A DNA stretch of 64,000 bases from Trichobilharzia szidati (GCA_944472155.2 OX235272.1:15360354-15424353), one strand, 5' to 3'. Numbered from the stretch's first letter, positions 44,540 through 57,842 are shown. Numbers and translations are program-made. The notes: generated by a model from the letters alone, not told the origin.

Positions 44540-45660
44540 ATTGTTATTATTATTATTAACTACACCGAGCGGGATATAGTGGCTTCCTCGGCACATCTTT
44601 ATTACACTTGGTCCTCTGCTATCCCTTTCATCTAGCTCCATACCTGTCCACAAGCTTTCAGATCCTCTTCAAATTATATCCATTGTATCACCTTGTGATG
44701 TTCAACTTGTGGGCTATATTTGCTAACTTGCTGCGTGATGTCGCTCAGTGTTATCCTTAGTGCATGTCCAATCCACCTCTTTCTCCTTCTGCAAATCTTG
44801 TTGTTGATCTTGATTTCGCTGAAGATTTATGTTTAATGTCATACAAACTCGGAAACTTGCAGGTGAAAACCAACAAACTGGCTGAAGAAGCTGGTAGCGA
44901 AGACAGGACACCAGGTGAACATAGAGAAGACGGAGGTGATGAAGATAACTAATGAACAGCAACAACAACAACCAGCACCAATCACCATCAACTGGAGAGA
45001 TTTAACGAAGGTTACTTCCTTCCTTCACTTATCTAAGCAGCAAGCATCGTTTCAACTACAGGCAGTCGAAACGGATGAAGACGTCAAAGCCAGGCGGAAT
45101 TGGAAAGACAAGATACTCCTTCATCAACCTGAAACCAGTTTGAAAATCTTCTGCACTCAGTCAGCGTGAAGAACAAAATTTGCATTTTCAACACAAATGT
45201 GAAGTCAGTCAGTTCTTCTATGCGAGTCAGAAACTTGGCTGGCGTGTCACGAAAAGGATTTACAACAGCCTGTTGCAGACTTTTACCACTCCATACTGAA
45301 GATCAAATGACCATAAAAGAATCAGCAACAAGAGACTGTGGGAAAAAAACCAACAGGCGAGAGCCGATCACTCAACAAATATGTAACATAAAATGGAGAT
45401 GGATAGCGCATAATTTGAGGAGTCTGTCGAATGATTTCGCGCTCAATGCAGGCCATCGCTGGAGTGGAGTCCTAATCAGAAGCGACGAGTTGGTCGTCAG
45501 TGCGAGGGTGACATGAAGGAGGTCGTGTGGAGAAGAGGAGATGAGAGATTATAGGCGATTGTAGACCCAGATGAAGAGGATGGCAGCAAATAGAACAAAG
45601 GGGAGATGTGTTGTTGAAGCACTATGTTCCAAACGGAACCCAAGGGAATAATCATAATAC
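44540..45660. mobile_element. Two RTE fragments head to head
   Basis: 44540-44808 is a minus-strand 3' end (C-terminal RKRWIGHALR-like text); 44809-45660 is plus strand from LDFAEDLCLMSYKLGNLQVK to a 3' end (GAAGCACTATGTTCCAAACG). Both carry 3' ends, so they are two insertions or a duplicated fold-back. Confidence 0.7.
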
Positions 45661-45745
45661 AAGTCCTCGTTGTATCTTAGTACCGTTAATCTATGCCGAA
45701 AGCAATTTCCTACATTTTAATTTTCATCTGTAATGAAATATGAAG

Positions 45746-47094
45746 TTTCTGTAGCAATCTGGAAGAAATCCGACCAGAACAAGCTGGATTCAGGAAAGGC
45801 AAATCACGTTCTGACCAAATTGCAACTCTACGCATCATCATCGAACAAAGCATCGAATGGCAATCAAACCTCTACCTCAACTTCCTTCATAGACCCTGAG
45901 AAGGCCTTCGACAGCGTTGACAACGAAGTAATTTGGAAACTACTCCAGTACTACGGCGTACCCCAAATATTCATCAACCTTATTCAACAGCTGTACGACA
46001 ACGGCACATGTCAAGTGATCCACAACGGAAAACTCAGCGAGGTGTTTGGAGTAAACACAGAAGTCAGACAAGGGTGCTAGCCTATTATCACCAATGATAT
46101 TCCTAATTGTGGTGGACTGGACTGGATTATGCGTCAGACAGTGGGAAACGAGAAGACAGGGATATCCTGGACCCACGTGAAGAATCTAGAAGACCTGGAT
46201 TTCGCGCGTGGATGATTTATGTTTGATGTCACACAAAATCGAAGACTTACAAGCGAAAACCGACAAACTGGTCGAAGAAGCAGCAAAGACAGTACTCCAG
46301 GTGAACATAGACAAGACGGAGGTTATGAAAATAACCAACCAACAACAACAACAGCAGCAGCAACATCCAGCGCCAATCACCATCAACGGGAGGGATTTGA
46401 AAGAGGTTACTTCATTCACTTATCTAGGGAGCATTGTCTCAACTACAGACGTGGAACGGACGAGGATGTCAAATCGAGAATCGGGAAGGCGAGAAACACA
46501 TTCATCAACCTGAAACCAATCTGGAAATCTTCCGCTGTCACTCCTCAACATCAACAACAAAATTCGGATTTTCAATACAAACGTCAAGTCAGTCAGTCAC
46601 TTCTTCTATACGGATGGATCAGAAACTTAGCGGCGGGTCACAAAGAATGAGTATTTCCAACAGCCTGTTGCACACCTTTATCAACAACTAACTGTCTTCG
46701 CTGGCTTTATAAGATCAGATGGCCGCCGGAAAGAACAAGAACCAACAAGAAACAAACTATGGGAAGAAACAAAACAAAACAAGAACCAATCGCCCAACAA
46801 ATATGCAGGAGAAAGTTGAGATGGATTGGACACTCACTCGCTGAGGAGGCCACTCGCTGGGTGACATCGCGCGTCAGGCCATAGCTCGAGTGGAACCCGA
46901 AAGGGAAGCGGCGGCGAGTGGGACGTCAGTGCAAGGGTGACATGGAGGAGATCGTGTGAAGAAGAGTTGAAACAGTATGGACTAATATGGATGCAGGTGA
47001 AAAGTACAGCAGAAGACAGAAGCAAGTGGAGACGTGTAGTTGAAGCCCTATGTTCCACTAGGAACCCAAGGGAACAATAATAATAATAATAATA
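45746..47094 (+). mobile_element. RTE-A LINE copy with RT core and 10-bp target-site duplication
   Basis: Repeats AAATATGAAG at 45736-45745 and 47095-47104. Contains RT text FIDPEKAFDSVDNEVIWKLL, YGVPQIFINLIQQLYDNGTC and VRQGC, then a frame break, LDFAR and the usual C-terminal region. 3' end and AAT tail at about 47080. A short inverted leader piece (TTTCTGTAGCA) begins it. Confidence 0.87.
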
Positions 47095-47104
47095 AAATAT
47101 GAAG

Positions 47105-48019
47105 CGTGAATATATGTATTCAGTGATTATTATCCCATTGCATTTGTTCATTTTTATCAGATGTAGCTTGTTTTGACACAAAATACCTTGATAGATACAA
47201 CACATTACTTAACATTTTCAAGTGGATTTGTTCCAACAACATTCACCATCTCATCAAGTAATTAATAACTGATTAATCTATACACGTAATCAGTGTAATG
47301 TATGCATCAATATGTGCATATTATTTTTACAAATTGATTCAACAACATTAACTAGGAATAAAATACTCTACTTAACATTAACATTGTTCACAATATTTGA
47401 TTACACGTGGTGTATACACTACTGGTTAAATACCTTTTTATTAAATTTCGTGTCAATTATCGATTGAATGTATCTGTTAGAATTAGAATTAGTTTTCATT
47501 GAATATTATACACAGCAGGTATATATTTATATATGTCATATTTCAAAATGCCCGCTACTACTGTTCAATAGTGTTCAATGTCAGTTAATTGTTTATGCAC
47601 TTGACACATATCACGAAACATTACCTTTATCTAAGGTAGACAAAAACACTGTATTTTGTTTGTTTGAAATGCATTAAAATATAATTTGTACAGGAATTTA
47701 AATAAAGGTTCATTTAATTTTATTAAATTTAGTATACAAATATTTGTCTATTCGTTAAAAATGTTTACTAAGTTAGTTTGTTAGTGTTTATGACGAATTA
47801 AAAATTAAGGGCTACATTATTATAAGTAAACAAAAATGATCTTAATGATAACGTTCGTCAATAAACACATCTTGTTAAATGGATAGATATGGCATGATAG
47901 TGCACGCTACTGACTGACGCATGCATCTGGAAAACACTAACGTCAAACAGTAGTGCTCACTGGCTAGATCTAAGTGGACTAGACACTAGAAAATCGGTTC
48001 ATTCGTTCGGGGCTGAGTT
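47105..48019. other. Unannotated AT-rich sequence
   Basis: Very AT-rich stretch between two RTE-A copies. A 69-codon frame at 47468-47677 looks non-coding. Confidence 0.5.
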
Positions 48020-48900
48020 CATCAACTATTATTATTATTGTTCCCTTGGGTTCCTAGTGGAACATAGGGCTTCAACTGCACTTCTCCACTTGCTTCTATC
48101 TTCTGCTGTACTTTTCACTTGCATCCATGTTAGTACATACCGTTTCAACTACTCTTCACACGATCTCCTCCATGTCACCCTCGTACTGACATCACACTCG
48201 CCGCTTCCCTTTCGGGTTCCACTCGAGCGTTAGCCTGACGCGCGATGTCACCCAGCGAGTTGCCTCCTCAGCGAGTGAGTGTCCAATCCATCTCACCTTT
48301 CTCCTGCATATTTCTTGAGCGATTGGTTCTTGTTTTGTTTTGTTTCTTCCCATAGTTTGTTTCTTGTTGGTTCTTGTTCTTTCCGGCCATCTGATCTTGA
48401 GTGTAGAGCTAGCGAAGACAGTTAGTTGTTGATGAAGGTCTGCAACACTGCTGGAAATATTCTTTGTGACCCGCCGCCAAGTTTCTGATCCATCCGTATA
48501 GAAGAACTGACTGACTTGACTGATGTTTGTACTGAAAATCCGAATTTTGTTGTTGATGTTGAGGAGTGACAGCGGAAGATTTCCAGATTGCTTTCAGGTT
48601 GATGAATGTGTTTCTCGCCTTCCCGATTCTCCATTTGACATCCTCGTCCGTGCCATCTGCCTGTAGTTGAGACAATGCTCCTCCTAGATAATTGAATGAA
48701 GTAACCTCTTTCAAATCCCTCCCGTTGATGGTGATTGGCGGTGGATGTTGTTGCTGTTGTTGTTGTTGGTTGGTTATTTTCATAACCTCCGTCTTGTGTA
48801 CGTTCACCTGGAGTTCTGTCCTGTCTTTGCTGGGTCTTCGACCAGTCTGTCGGTTTTTGCCTGGAAGTCTTCGATTTTGTGTGACATCAAACATCATCTG
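48020..48900 (-). mobile_element. RTE-A LINE, 5'-truncated copy
   Basis: 3' end at about 48030. Text NGRDLKEVTSFNYLGGALSQ and KWRIGKARNTFINLK up to MFDVTQNRRL near 48895. It is longer and cleaner than most copies. Confidence 0.85.
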
Positions 48901-50158
48901 CTACAGATGAATGCCGGATAGCTACTTGAGTAATTTGCTAACAAATGGAATCCGATTTGTCGTTTGCGAACTATACAGTTCCTGATGAAAATTCCCCAGT
49001 TTCCTTTGGAAATTAAAACTATTTAGATGATAGTGTGTGATTTGCTTGAGACCGTAATGATCAAGAAACACAACCATGCTAATTATGTAACGACAGAAGA
49101 CAAGGGCCAGGCAACAGATCGTTTATTAAGGAAATCAAAGCATATTTATATATTTGCATGTACATTACTATGGATATTTAAACAAACAAACACAGTCTTC
49201 CGATTGGTTGTTTCTCACGTAAAGTTAATCTTTCATCTATTTGTGACTGTTTCTTGAATGTCAAATCATCTATATGTTAACTGCATCCGCCTACGCAAAG
49301 TCTGCTGTGGTCGGTTTTGAATCAATCTTTGTTCACATTTTCTCACGACAAATCTTGGGAACGTAAATATTGACGTAAATTACTGTCTACCAATTTGGCT
49401 AGTAGACAGCTCTCACCACAATTATATGGGCATATGCTTATTCACTTGTTTTCAAATTGGTAAAAAATTAGGAGTCGTATAGGATGGAATACCTAGCTGA
49501 GTTGCCAATATGATAGATATGACAGAAACAAGTATCTTTTATTTACGTGATTACAGTGACATGGTGAGCTTGCTAGAAACTTGATCCCTCATAACTTAGT
49601 TGGTGGAGCCCAGAAATGATCATTTGAAAGCCGCTTGTGCCATTCTTGTGGCGATTCAGATTTGCGTTCACCTCCAGTCATCCATCATCAGTACCTAACT
49701 CATCTATGTTATTATAGTACTTATTAATTTAATATTTGTAACATTATTTCGCACTCTTCTTCTACTTGATTGCTCGCCTCTTTTTTTCCTCACTCATATG
49801 AACACTGTTCTTAAAAGGTAAATTAACTCTTCAAAATTACTAATGTTTAAATCTTTATTCATAGTCATATATGATTTTTGCATTTTTGTAGTCGTTCTTA
49901 GACAATTTTATTCTTAATTGAGATCTTAAGAGCTTTTCGGTAATGACCAACTTGTTTATTCTTCCTGTTATGATGTTTGAGTCGGTGTGTGGGATAATAT
50001 ATTATGTCGGTAGATTCTTCCGTAGGTGCTCAAATCAGAAAAGTAGATTAAGTTAACATTAGGGCCATTACAGAATTTACAGAAAGTAGATTAAAATCAA
50101 TGTAAACTGATATTACTGGTAATTTGACCTAGTCGACTGTGATCAAGAATACTGCAAT
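48901..50158. other. Unannotated sequence before the duplication
   Basis: No repeat family recognised. A 76-codon frame at 49027-49257 lacks support. Upstream exons of the plus-strand gene could lie here, but no convincing splice-bounded frame was found. Confidence 0.45.
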
Positions 50159-50649
50159 GTGCTAACTAACTAACTACTGCCATTGATAATCAGAATGTTA
50201 ACCATAGTAACAACAGCAATAGCACCGGAATGAGAAAACAGCAGAGAAGATGGAATGTTGAGAAGAGATCTTCAACCGTCGCAAACAACAGCTGAAATAG
50301 TTAACAGCAGGGTTGAAGATTTGATTATAAACGACATTCACAAAAGCTAAATCCCCTAGTAAGCTTGAAGAGTTAACACCTGATGAAGGTTAAGAATTTA
50401 AAAGCAATGGGAAGTACAAAAGGCGCCATAGATGCACGATAACTACAAAATGTAATTATTGTAAGTTTATAGGATAATATCGGCCCAAATTAGACAAAGT
50501 TAGTGTTACGTGAATATGAGTAAATATACCCTAATTTTTTCTCCAGTGAAACAGGTCGAAGAGTACAAACTATTCATCACTGAATCTCACTTAAGGTACA
50601 CGACGAAAGCGTTCGTACAAATCGCTTTTATATGGGTAAACTGTGTAAT

Positions 50650-51070
50650 GACAGTATGATTATGATTGTTATTCATCCAATGGAACATAAAGATTGAGCA
50701 GTGTGTCTTCACTTCACTCAGTCTCCGGGTTCCACAACTGTCCACAAACTTTCATTTCCTTTCCATATAACCTTCTCCGTGTCAACTTCTGACCTCCAAC
50801 TGGTTGCTTCACAATGTGTTTCCTCCCGATAGCCCACCTGACATATGAATTCACTTGATGTTGTCCTCACAACATGTCTATTCCATCTCCATATTCATAG
50901 GTGTTAGGCTGTCGTCAGATTTGTTACCGGACTTCCTTGTTGATAAAAGGTTCAGTGTGGCTGGCCATCTGATCTTCCACATTGGCCTGTAGTAGCCTTT
51001 TTGAAATTCTTTCGGTGACCCATCAAGTCTTTGAAACCTAATAAACTTGGAAGATTTCAACGTCTGAAAG
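50650..51070 (-). mobile_element. Decayed RTE 3' end
   Basis: Reverse strand shows the LINE C-terminal layout (CCAATGGAACATAAAG end, HPS/IRWPATLN text, FQRLDGSPKEFQKGYYR), strongly diverged. It is absent from the right arm of the inverted duplication. Confidence 0.55.
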
Positions 51071-52198
51071 GATTTTTACTCACTTTTGTTCGCGTTCAAC
51101 GCTACATGAATTGTGTTATCAATTTATTTATACGATAATACTTCGTTAAAGGAGAGAGGATAAACAATGGATAATATAGAAATGTCGAAACTGATTAATG
51201 CTTTTTGTAATCGCGGTTAGAGGCAGTCGTGAGGAACGTGTTAAAGTAGATTATGTGACTATGTGCAGTCGTAGGCAAGACATATCGAAAATCTCTAAGG
51301 AACTAATATTCTCTCAGAAGCTGAAACCCCAGTCATCTAGTATACTGCAGTCGATGACATCACTTCCAATCATCTAATACCACTGTAAAGGGAATAATAA
51401 CGATTAGTCACCTTTAGCGCTTTGTGACTACACTGAAAACTTGATTGATAAAATTCCTTTTAATCTGACCATTAGTACACGGCTGGACAAAATACCAGAA
51501 ACCAGTATGGCGTGTGCTACTGATAAGATTTATCAGTAGTATATAGACAGACGTTCATCAGCATAAAAAAATATCAAATAGCAAGAAGATAGATTTGATG
51601 TCAAAGAGAGCAAATGATTCAGCATTGCGGTAAAACAGAGGAGACGTGAAAAGGAAGACAAATAAACACACACATACGAAGGAAAGAAGTAGCACAAAAC
51701 CGAAGATCTGTGCAAATGAGGATTTGGAGATAAGGTGTATTTAATCTCGTTATATAGGAATACTGAATTCCAAACAGACATGCCGTTACCAGGTCTCTTG
51801 TCTTCTACCGTTACAGCAGAGGTTTTATCGTACTAGGCACTTTTGCAAATACGTCTTTTTCGCACAGTTTTTTTTTATTGTTAGTGTATCCACTGGAATA
51901 AGGCCGATAAATACATAAGATAAGGGACTTTGATAAACCATGAAAACACACCGTCATTCACTATTGCGAAGGTACACTTTGTTTGCTGATTGTTTCACTT
52001 AGCTATACAGTTGACAAGCTGAGGTTTGAAACAATGCGAAACCACAATCTGAGTGAAAAAGCTGGCTGTTAGTGAGTGCATGGGTGTGAACTTATCCACT
52101 TTTGTGTGAGATTTATAGTCGTTATATACATATATATGTTTGCAACTCTTTAAGTTTTTATCATTGTTATTCTTTTTATTCTATTTTCTTCACTAAAG

Positions 52199-52310
52199 CA
52201 TAGATAAATGTCACCTTCTTCAGTATACCACACGGAGATATGATAATGCTGGTTATCTAGAGTTTCGTGGAGGCGATGGAATTGAAATATTTCTTCCTCA
52301 ACCAGCTCCT
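52199..52310 (+). CDS. Exon of an unidentified conserved gene (left copy)
   Basis: 112-nt segment between an acceptor (TTCTTCACTAAAG) and a GTAAGTT donor. It reads as 1 nt + 37 codons without stop, containing CHLLQYTTRRYDNAGYLEFR, then GGDGIEIFLPQPAP. I do not recognise the family. It joins in phase 0 to the exon at 56084. Evidence that it is real: consensus splice borders, an open frame, and a second inverted copy at 61116-61227 that differs at only two positions, both silent. The intron behind it holds an RTE copy, a PLE remnant and a folded RTE. Upstream exons were not found with confidence between 48.9 and 52.1 kb. Confidence 0.65.
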
Positions 52311-52427
52311 GTAAGTTGACGGTTATTTTGTGAATGATTATTGAACATTAGAAGTTTAATTTGTTCTCCTAAACCTTCCTTAGAGTCTTACATATATCTC
52401 GGTGGGTAAAATTATTTTACATTTATT

Positions 52428-53250
52428 ATTATTATTGTTTTCTTTGATTCCTAGAGGAACATACGGCTTCAGCCACAAGTCTCCATTGCGTTCGGTTCTC
52501 TGCTAGAGTCTTCACCTGGCTCAAAGTCTGCCCACACACCTTCATCTCCTCTTCACATCACCTCCTCCAAGTCACCCCACCCTCGAACTGACGACCAACT
52601 CGCCTCCAATACAGTCGGTTTCCACTCCAGAAATGGTCTGGCGTGTGATGTCACTCACTTGATGGTTTGTTTCCTCAGAGTATGGCCAGCCAAACCACCT
52701 CCATTTCTTCCTGCCTATTTGTTACCCAGTCGGTTCCTAATGAGTTCGTTCACTCATTGCCAGAGATCCCTCTCTGTTGCTGATCTCTTCTGGCCGGCCA
52801 TCTGATCTTGAGTGGTATTGAGCGAAGACAGCTAGCTGTTAATGAAGGTCTGTAGTTTGTTTGAGATGCTGTTTATGACGTGCAGTGCAAGTCTCTGATC
52901 CATCCGTATAGTGAGTAGCACTGACTGACTTCACATTGGAGTTGAAAATCCGGATCATATCTTCGTTTTGATACAGAGTAGGGCTGTTGACCTCCTGCAC
53001 ACAGACTTGAGAGTAGTGAAAGCTTGTCTTGCTTTTCCGATTCTTGCTTTGATATCCTCATCAGTTCCGTCTTCCTGTAGTTGAGACGATGCTTCCCAGG
53101 TAGGTAGGTAGGTAGGTAAAGGAGGTTGTTTCTTTCAGGTTCCTCCCATTTATGCTGACCATTGTATGTTCTTGTCCAGGAGTCTTCATCACCTCTGTTT
53201 TCTCTATGTTCGCCTGAAGTTCTATCTTCATAGCTTCCTATAGACTGATA
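52428..53250 (-). mobile_element. RTE-B LINE, 5'-truncated copy
   Basis: 3' end at about 52445, C-terminal text through VKARIGKARQAFTTL-like sequence to near 53240. It is inserted 117 nt after the exon at 52310, at a point where the right arm of the duplication has no insertion. Confidence 0.83.
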
Positions 53251-53259
53251 TCAGATAGT

Positions 53260-54039
53260 AGTGCTTGCTAGTCAGACTTGAGGGATCTAAACAACGGCAG
53301 GGTGTTTTACTTATTTGGTAGTAAGTCCATCAGTGCTGCATCAGTTTTGACCCAGCTCACATAACCAAACTGGTTCAAAACACCTGAACTCTTGTTACCT
53401 ACTTGGGCCTTGAATTTTCATCTAATCACCAAGTATTTTTCAGACGATATGAACGAAGAATATATTAAGTAAAACTGAATAGGATAAGCGTACTTCAGTC
53501 CAACAATATTGCGCTAATTGGCAAGATGTCGACTGTTTTGCAGTAATATACATTAATAATTCTCCACTTTATATAAATGTATTATCCAGACTTGAAGTAG
53601 TACCATTTATTGGGACGAAATGGAAGATTCATTCGCATTACTTTGTAACAAGCCTGGTACAACCATTCACCTCCTTAAACTGTAGTTCTCAGGAATAAAT
53701 ACTTTACTGTTTAGAAATTTCACTTCGTGAATTGAAACATAAAACATGGATTAATATGTCATGACTATTTTTACTTATTCACACTTACCTACTTACTATT
53801 AGTAAGTAGTATAATACTGTCGATTTGAAAATAGTTTTCAGAAGCATTCAGCATTACTTTTCAATGATAGATTTATTTACGAAAGGAAGTATATCAACAG
53901 AGAGGAAGTTTGATGGTTGATGTTTTGGTTATTGTCTAGATAACGACGACAACTTCAAAATAAACTGACGTTTTAATGTACCTCACACTGGAGTATTTGG
54001 CGTAGAAATCTTCTCAGAACCGGATGATTCAATTTCATT
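53260..54039. other. Intronic sequence, nothing recognised
   Basis: Part of the intron of the plus-strand gene between the RTE-B copy and the decayed PLE. Confidence 0.45.
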
Positions 54040-56040
54040 GCTTTCATTGTCTTTTCAGGCTTCAGTATGAAGGGCCTTTTTTTGGCATCCTCTGTAATTG
54101 ATGTGGCTGTCTCTCTTGATGACTTGGCTGTGATTGGTCGTTAGTTTGTATTAGTACCGATCTTTTCACTAACCTGGAATTTGACTTTGTCTTATATGAC
54201 TTCTTCTTAATTAGTTGATAAATGAGACCTATATTAAATATTTCTGCTGATCGCAGATTCTTCTGAGTGTCAGGCTTCTAGTAATTCCCTCCCAATTTTT
54301 GGTCTGAAATTTGTACATTTCTTCCGTCAAATCGGTGCCCATAGTTGTCAGCATGCAGTGATACGAGGGAATGGAAGTCATGTCTTTTGACAGCGGGTTT
54401 ATGTTGGTAGATTTTAGGACAAATTGGACTCCAAACTTGACCGATATAATGTCTTTCCAAGTTGACGGAATTTACGTCGTAGATGATGTTGGTTTTACCT
54501 TATTTTCATTGTTGTGTCTTTTGGTTGACATAGTATAGACGGAAAAGATTTTGTTATTTTGCGGGCAATATCTATTCCTAAGACTTTTCAGAGGAATTCT
54601 TAATGCATGGTAGGACGATTTACTTTGTTTTCTGAATAGATCATTTTGAATTAGTCGGCTGTGTCGGGTTAGATGTCTTTTGATAAAGTCTCGTGGATAC
54701 AGGTTTTTGTTGAAGGTAGGTATACGATATTTCTCCTCTCCTCTCCTCAAGTCTGGCATTCATAACACTCATTAGGATTTTGTTGTCACAACATGATATC
54801 TTGTCAATTGCTGTTTGCAGTTGTCTACAGAAATCTTCCTTCTGCTGATGTGTGCTGTTTGTTTAGCATGTAGTTCTGGATGATTGTAACCTTTCATTTT
54901 GAGTTGAGTCTTTCTGTCATTATTCTAGAAGAGATTGGTTCCCACTACATAAGAGCTTTTGATGCTTTTGGTGACATCATGATGGCCCCTCTCTCAGTGT
55001 GCTCATGGTCGTCCTTTGGGCGATAGGAGTACATTATTGACTCTCCATTTACCAATTTGGAGAGTTCACTTCCATTCCATCTGCTCTCACAGATTCCGAG
55101 CACTTTTATACCTAAAGGTCTCATCTCTTTGGTGACAGGAGCAGCCTTTCCAGCTTCAAAAATTGTGAGGAAATGGAATGTCCTCATGCTTATCTTTGCT
55201 TTCATAGAAACTAGGAGCAGAATAAATAGGGAGAGAACTCATCACGGGTCAGGAGACTCTTGGAGATATAAGTGAGAGCGGAGAACTCTTTGCAGACTTC
55301 TGCGCCTCCAATGACTTGGTGATTGGAGGTAGCTTAAAAAAAGCACAATAACATACACAAAGCGTCTGGGTTTCACCAAATGGACACACCAAAAGACTTC
55401 ATCGCAATTCTATGAAAGTGAACGCAGTATGCTGGACACAAAATCAAGTCGTGGAGCAAATGTTGACTCAAACCATTATCTAGTGGATGGAAATCTCAAG
55501 GTCAAGTTGGAAGCCTTCAAAGAAGCTGGAGATAGATCGCAAATCAAGTCCGATATCCAGAAACTAAAGGACGATACTATAAAGGACATACTCACTACAG
55601 TCATCAGAGAAGAATCGAGGACATTATTTAACAAAACCCTTATAGAGATTTTAGGAAGAAAGACAAGGGATAGCTTTTTGTGAACACGCAAAAGTGGATA
55701 GAAAGGAAAAGGATGCTAAAACAGAAGATGAACCGGTGCGAAGATGGACAAGGAGAGGAGAATCTGGCCTCAGTCAACAACACAATGAAGCAAAAGGTGA
55801 AGAAAGGTGTTAGGAAGGATAGATGACAACTCTACGGCATAGTGGCAAGAAATAATACTCTCCTCAAGTCGACAGTGCTACAGTATATTTTGGCTGTCCG
55901 GAATACTGTTTGTATACTACTCCTTTTGTGTGATGTTGGGCTGTTTTTGTGGTCAGTAATTGTTTGAAGTGTATGCGTTGATTTTCTGTATACTTGAAAT
56001 TCGTTGGAAATGTATAAATTATTCTATTCCATTTTACTTT
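54040..56040 (-). mobile_element. Decayed PLE split by a folded RTE
   Basis: Minus-strand GIY-YIG remnants at 54278-54460 (RHYIGQVWSPICPKIYQHKP) and connector at 54600-54760 (NLYPRDFIKRHLTR). A further PLE piece at about 55940-56030 matches the RT C-terminal text of other copies. The RTE at 54775-55865 lies between them. It sits in the intron before the exon at 56084. Confidence 0.62.
54775..55865. mobile_element. RTE endonuclease region with 5' inversion
   Basis: 54775-55205 is minus strand (FEAGKAAPVTKEMRPLGIKV, GICESRWNGSELSKLVNGES); 55206-55865 is plus strand (FADFCASND, then MLDTKSSRGANVDSNHYLVD). The two halves adjoin in the intact endonuclease, so this is one insertion with its 5' part flipped, inside the older PLE. 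Confidence 0.78.
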
Positions 56041-56083
56041 GTATCTCGGTTTCCCCGGAATTCTACGGCATTTCGCTATCTAG

Positions 56084-56247
56084 AATGAATTTACATTTAC
56101 ACTTGGCATATATGATGAAGATGTTTTTGGAGGTGCTGAGAAAATTGCCATCTTGATGGCGCAACATTTTACCCTGCTTCCAACAACAAATCAATGGACA
56201 AGTATACCTTTGGTCAGAGATACTCATCAATACTATAACAACATTCA
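56084..56247 (+). CDS. Second exon of the unidentified plus-strand gene
   Basis: 164-nt open segment between an acceptor (CGCTATCTAG) and a GTAAGTT donor. It reads as 54 codons + 2 nt and begins in phase 0, matching the end of the exon at 52310. The translation starts NEFTFTLGIYDEDVFGG, continues AEKIAILMAQHFTLLPTTNQ and ends near DTHQYYNNI. It is free of low-complexity sequence and unlike any retroelement in the window. I do not recognise the family, so no function is proposed. No inverted copy of this exon is visible in the right arm, which may have lost it or may hold it inside the N gap. The next exon is not evident before 59.6 kb. Confidence 0.62.
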
Positions 56248-56598
56248 GTAAGTTTTGTTTTTGTTTGTTATTTCCAAAATAAAATACTAAATAAATAAAT
56301 AAACGTGATTGAATATTTTTGTAGTGGTTAACACGGGAGAAATCTAGACGGGCATTTCATCATTTTCGGTTACTCATGAATCAGTGTTTCTACTAGAAGT
56401 TGATTCCAATGCCTGAAGATGTAGGGTATTTAATTCTAGATTCGGTAGAACCACAACAAGATCAGCACAGGTTTAATTTTATATAGCTGATGACTGCCAA
56501 GTTCGACTAAAAGTGTAATCTGTATTCCATCGACACTTACTAAGAAATAAATATCAAGATCTTACAATATGTGGTGGAGTAAGACAAGACTACCCATT

Positions 56599-57829
56599 TG
56601 CAATTAATACTGTTCTCTGAGCTGGTTGGTTTAGTTGACGGAGCTTTCGTCGTCCTTCTGGACAACATCTTCAGCGCAATATTCAGCATAAAGTGAAATG
56701 ATTTAAATTTCTTCATGAGTGATAGAATTGCTTATTTATGACTTGGATTTTAAACTTTCTGGTCACCTGATTTACAACAACATATTTGAAGACATCAAAT
56801 TCACAAGAGAAGAAGAATTAGATAGCAAAATCCCATTTTTAGATGTCTTAATCAAGAGAACCAACACAGGAGATTTAGAAACACAAGTATATAGAAAATC
56901 AACTCACACAGATCAAACACTCAACTATACTAGCAATAATCAAGTTACTCACAAACGAAACTGTATGCAAACATTGTTTAAAAGAGTTCAGACACATTGT
57001 AGCACTCCAGAGTTGAAAAGAATGGAAGAAAAGTACCTACAAACGGTCTTCAAAAAGAATAGTTATCCACAAAATTTCATCAAAAAGTGTTTAAAGTTGA
57101 ATCAAAACACCAACAAGGAACCATCATCAAAGACCACAAGAAAGTTCATTGTACCATACATGAGAAATATCTCTGAAATAACAGGTAGAATACTGCAACC
57201 GTTTACAAGCCACTAAAATCGCTTAATTCGATAGCATGCAAACCGAAAGATCCAGCAGAAAAAGGAGATAAAATTAATACCATTTACAAAATTAATTGTA
57301 TGAACTGCAACAAACATTACATCGGCCAAAGTGGGCGTCTCCTTCGAATCAGAATCCAAGAACACAAATCAGCCGTGAAAAGACACGATATGTATTCTTT
57401 AGTATCAATGCATATAGACAATTATGGTCATCAATTTGATTGGGATAATGTCAAAATCTTAGACAGAGGAAACACCAAAAGTGCAGTCAGGGAATTCCTA
57501 GAAGCCTGGTACTCAAGCGAAAATGCAATTAACAAACACGTTAATATAGACGAAATATACCAACTAATGAAAAGTAAATCAGGTGACCAGAAAGTTTAAA
57601 ATCCAGGTCAATAGAAAATGGTCAATACATATGTAAAGATGGTCACCAGGAGACGCAATTATATCACTCATGAAGAAATTTAAATCATTTCACTTTATGC
57701 TAAATATTGCGCTGAAAGGGGATGTTGTCCAGAAGGACGACGAAAGCTTCGCAACTAAACCAACCAGCTCAGAGAACACTGTTAATTGCAAATCATCCAT
57801 CTGAGCTACAAATCTTCTCTATTATTTCA
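56599..57829 (+). mobile_element. PLE-A copy with 13-bp target-site duplication
   Basis: Direct repeats AAGACTACCCATT at 56586-56598 and 57830-57842. The first 175 nt are inverted tail sequence (with hammerhead relic), then from about 56776 the plus strand reads RT C-terminus, connector (NISEITGRILQPF) and GIY-YIG (CNKHYIGQSGRLLRIRIQEH, LDRGNTKSAVREF). One frameshift near 57200 breaks it. The 3' terminus CTTCTCTATTATTTCAA is the same as in the 28 kb copy. An RTE lies directly after it. Confidence 0.88.
56636..56682 (-). ncRNA. Hammerhead-like fold in inverted end of PLE-A
   Basis: Minus strand: TTGCG, CTGAAGA, extra T, stem II GTTGTCC-AGAA-GGACGAC, GAAA, GCTCC. Stem II is 7 bp without mismatch. 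The 3' side of stem I is altered (CGTCAA instead of CGCAA). The plus-oriented tail of the same copy (57707-57754) keeps CGCAA but has a changed core (CTGAAAGGGG). Confidence 0.5.
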
Positions 57830-57842
57830 AAGACTACCCATT

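Larger units (their letters stand above)
50159..52427 (+). repeat. Inverted segmental duplication, left arm
   Basis: Two blocks of this segment recur in reverse in the right arm. Block A is about 50159-50560 (matches 63999 down to 63690, then 62858 to about 62800). Block B is about 51636-52427 (matches 61778 down to 61020) and contains the exon. The part between the blocks (50561-51635) is not alignable by eye and includes a degraded RTE 3' end at about 50650-51070. Confidence 0.8.
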
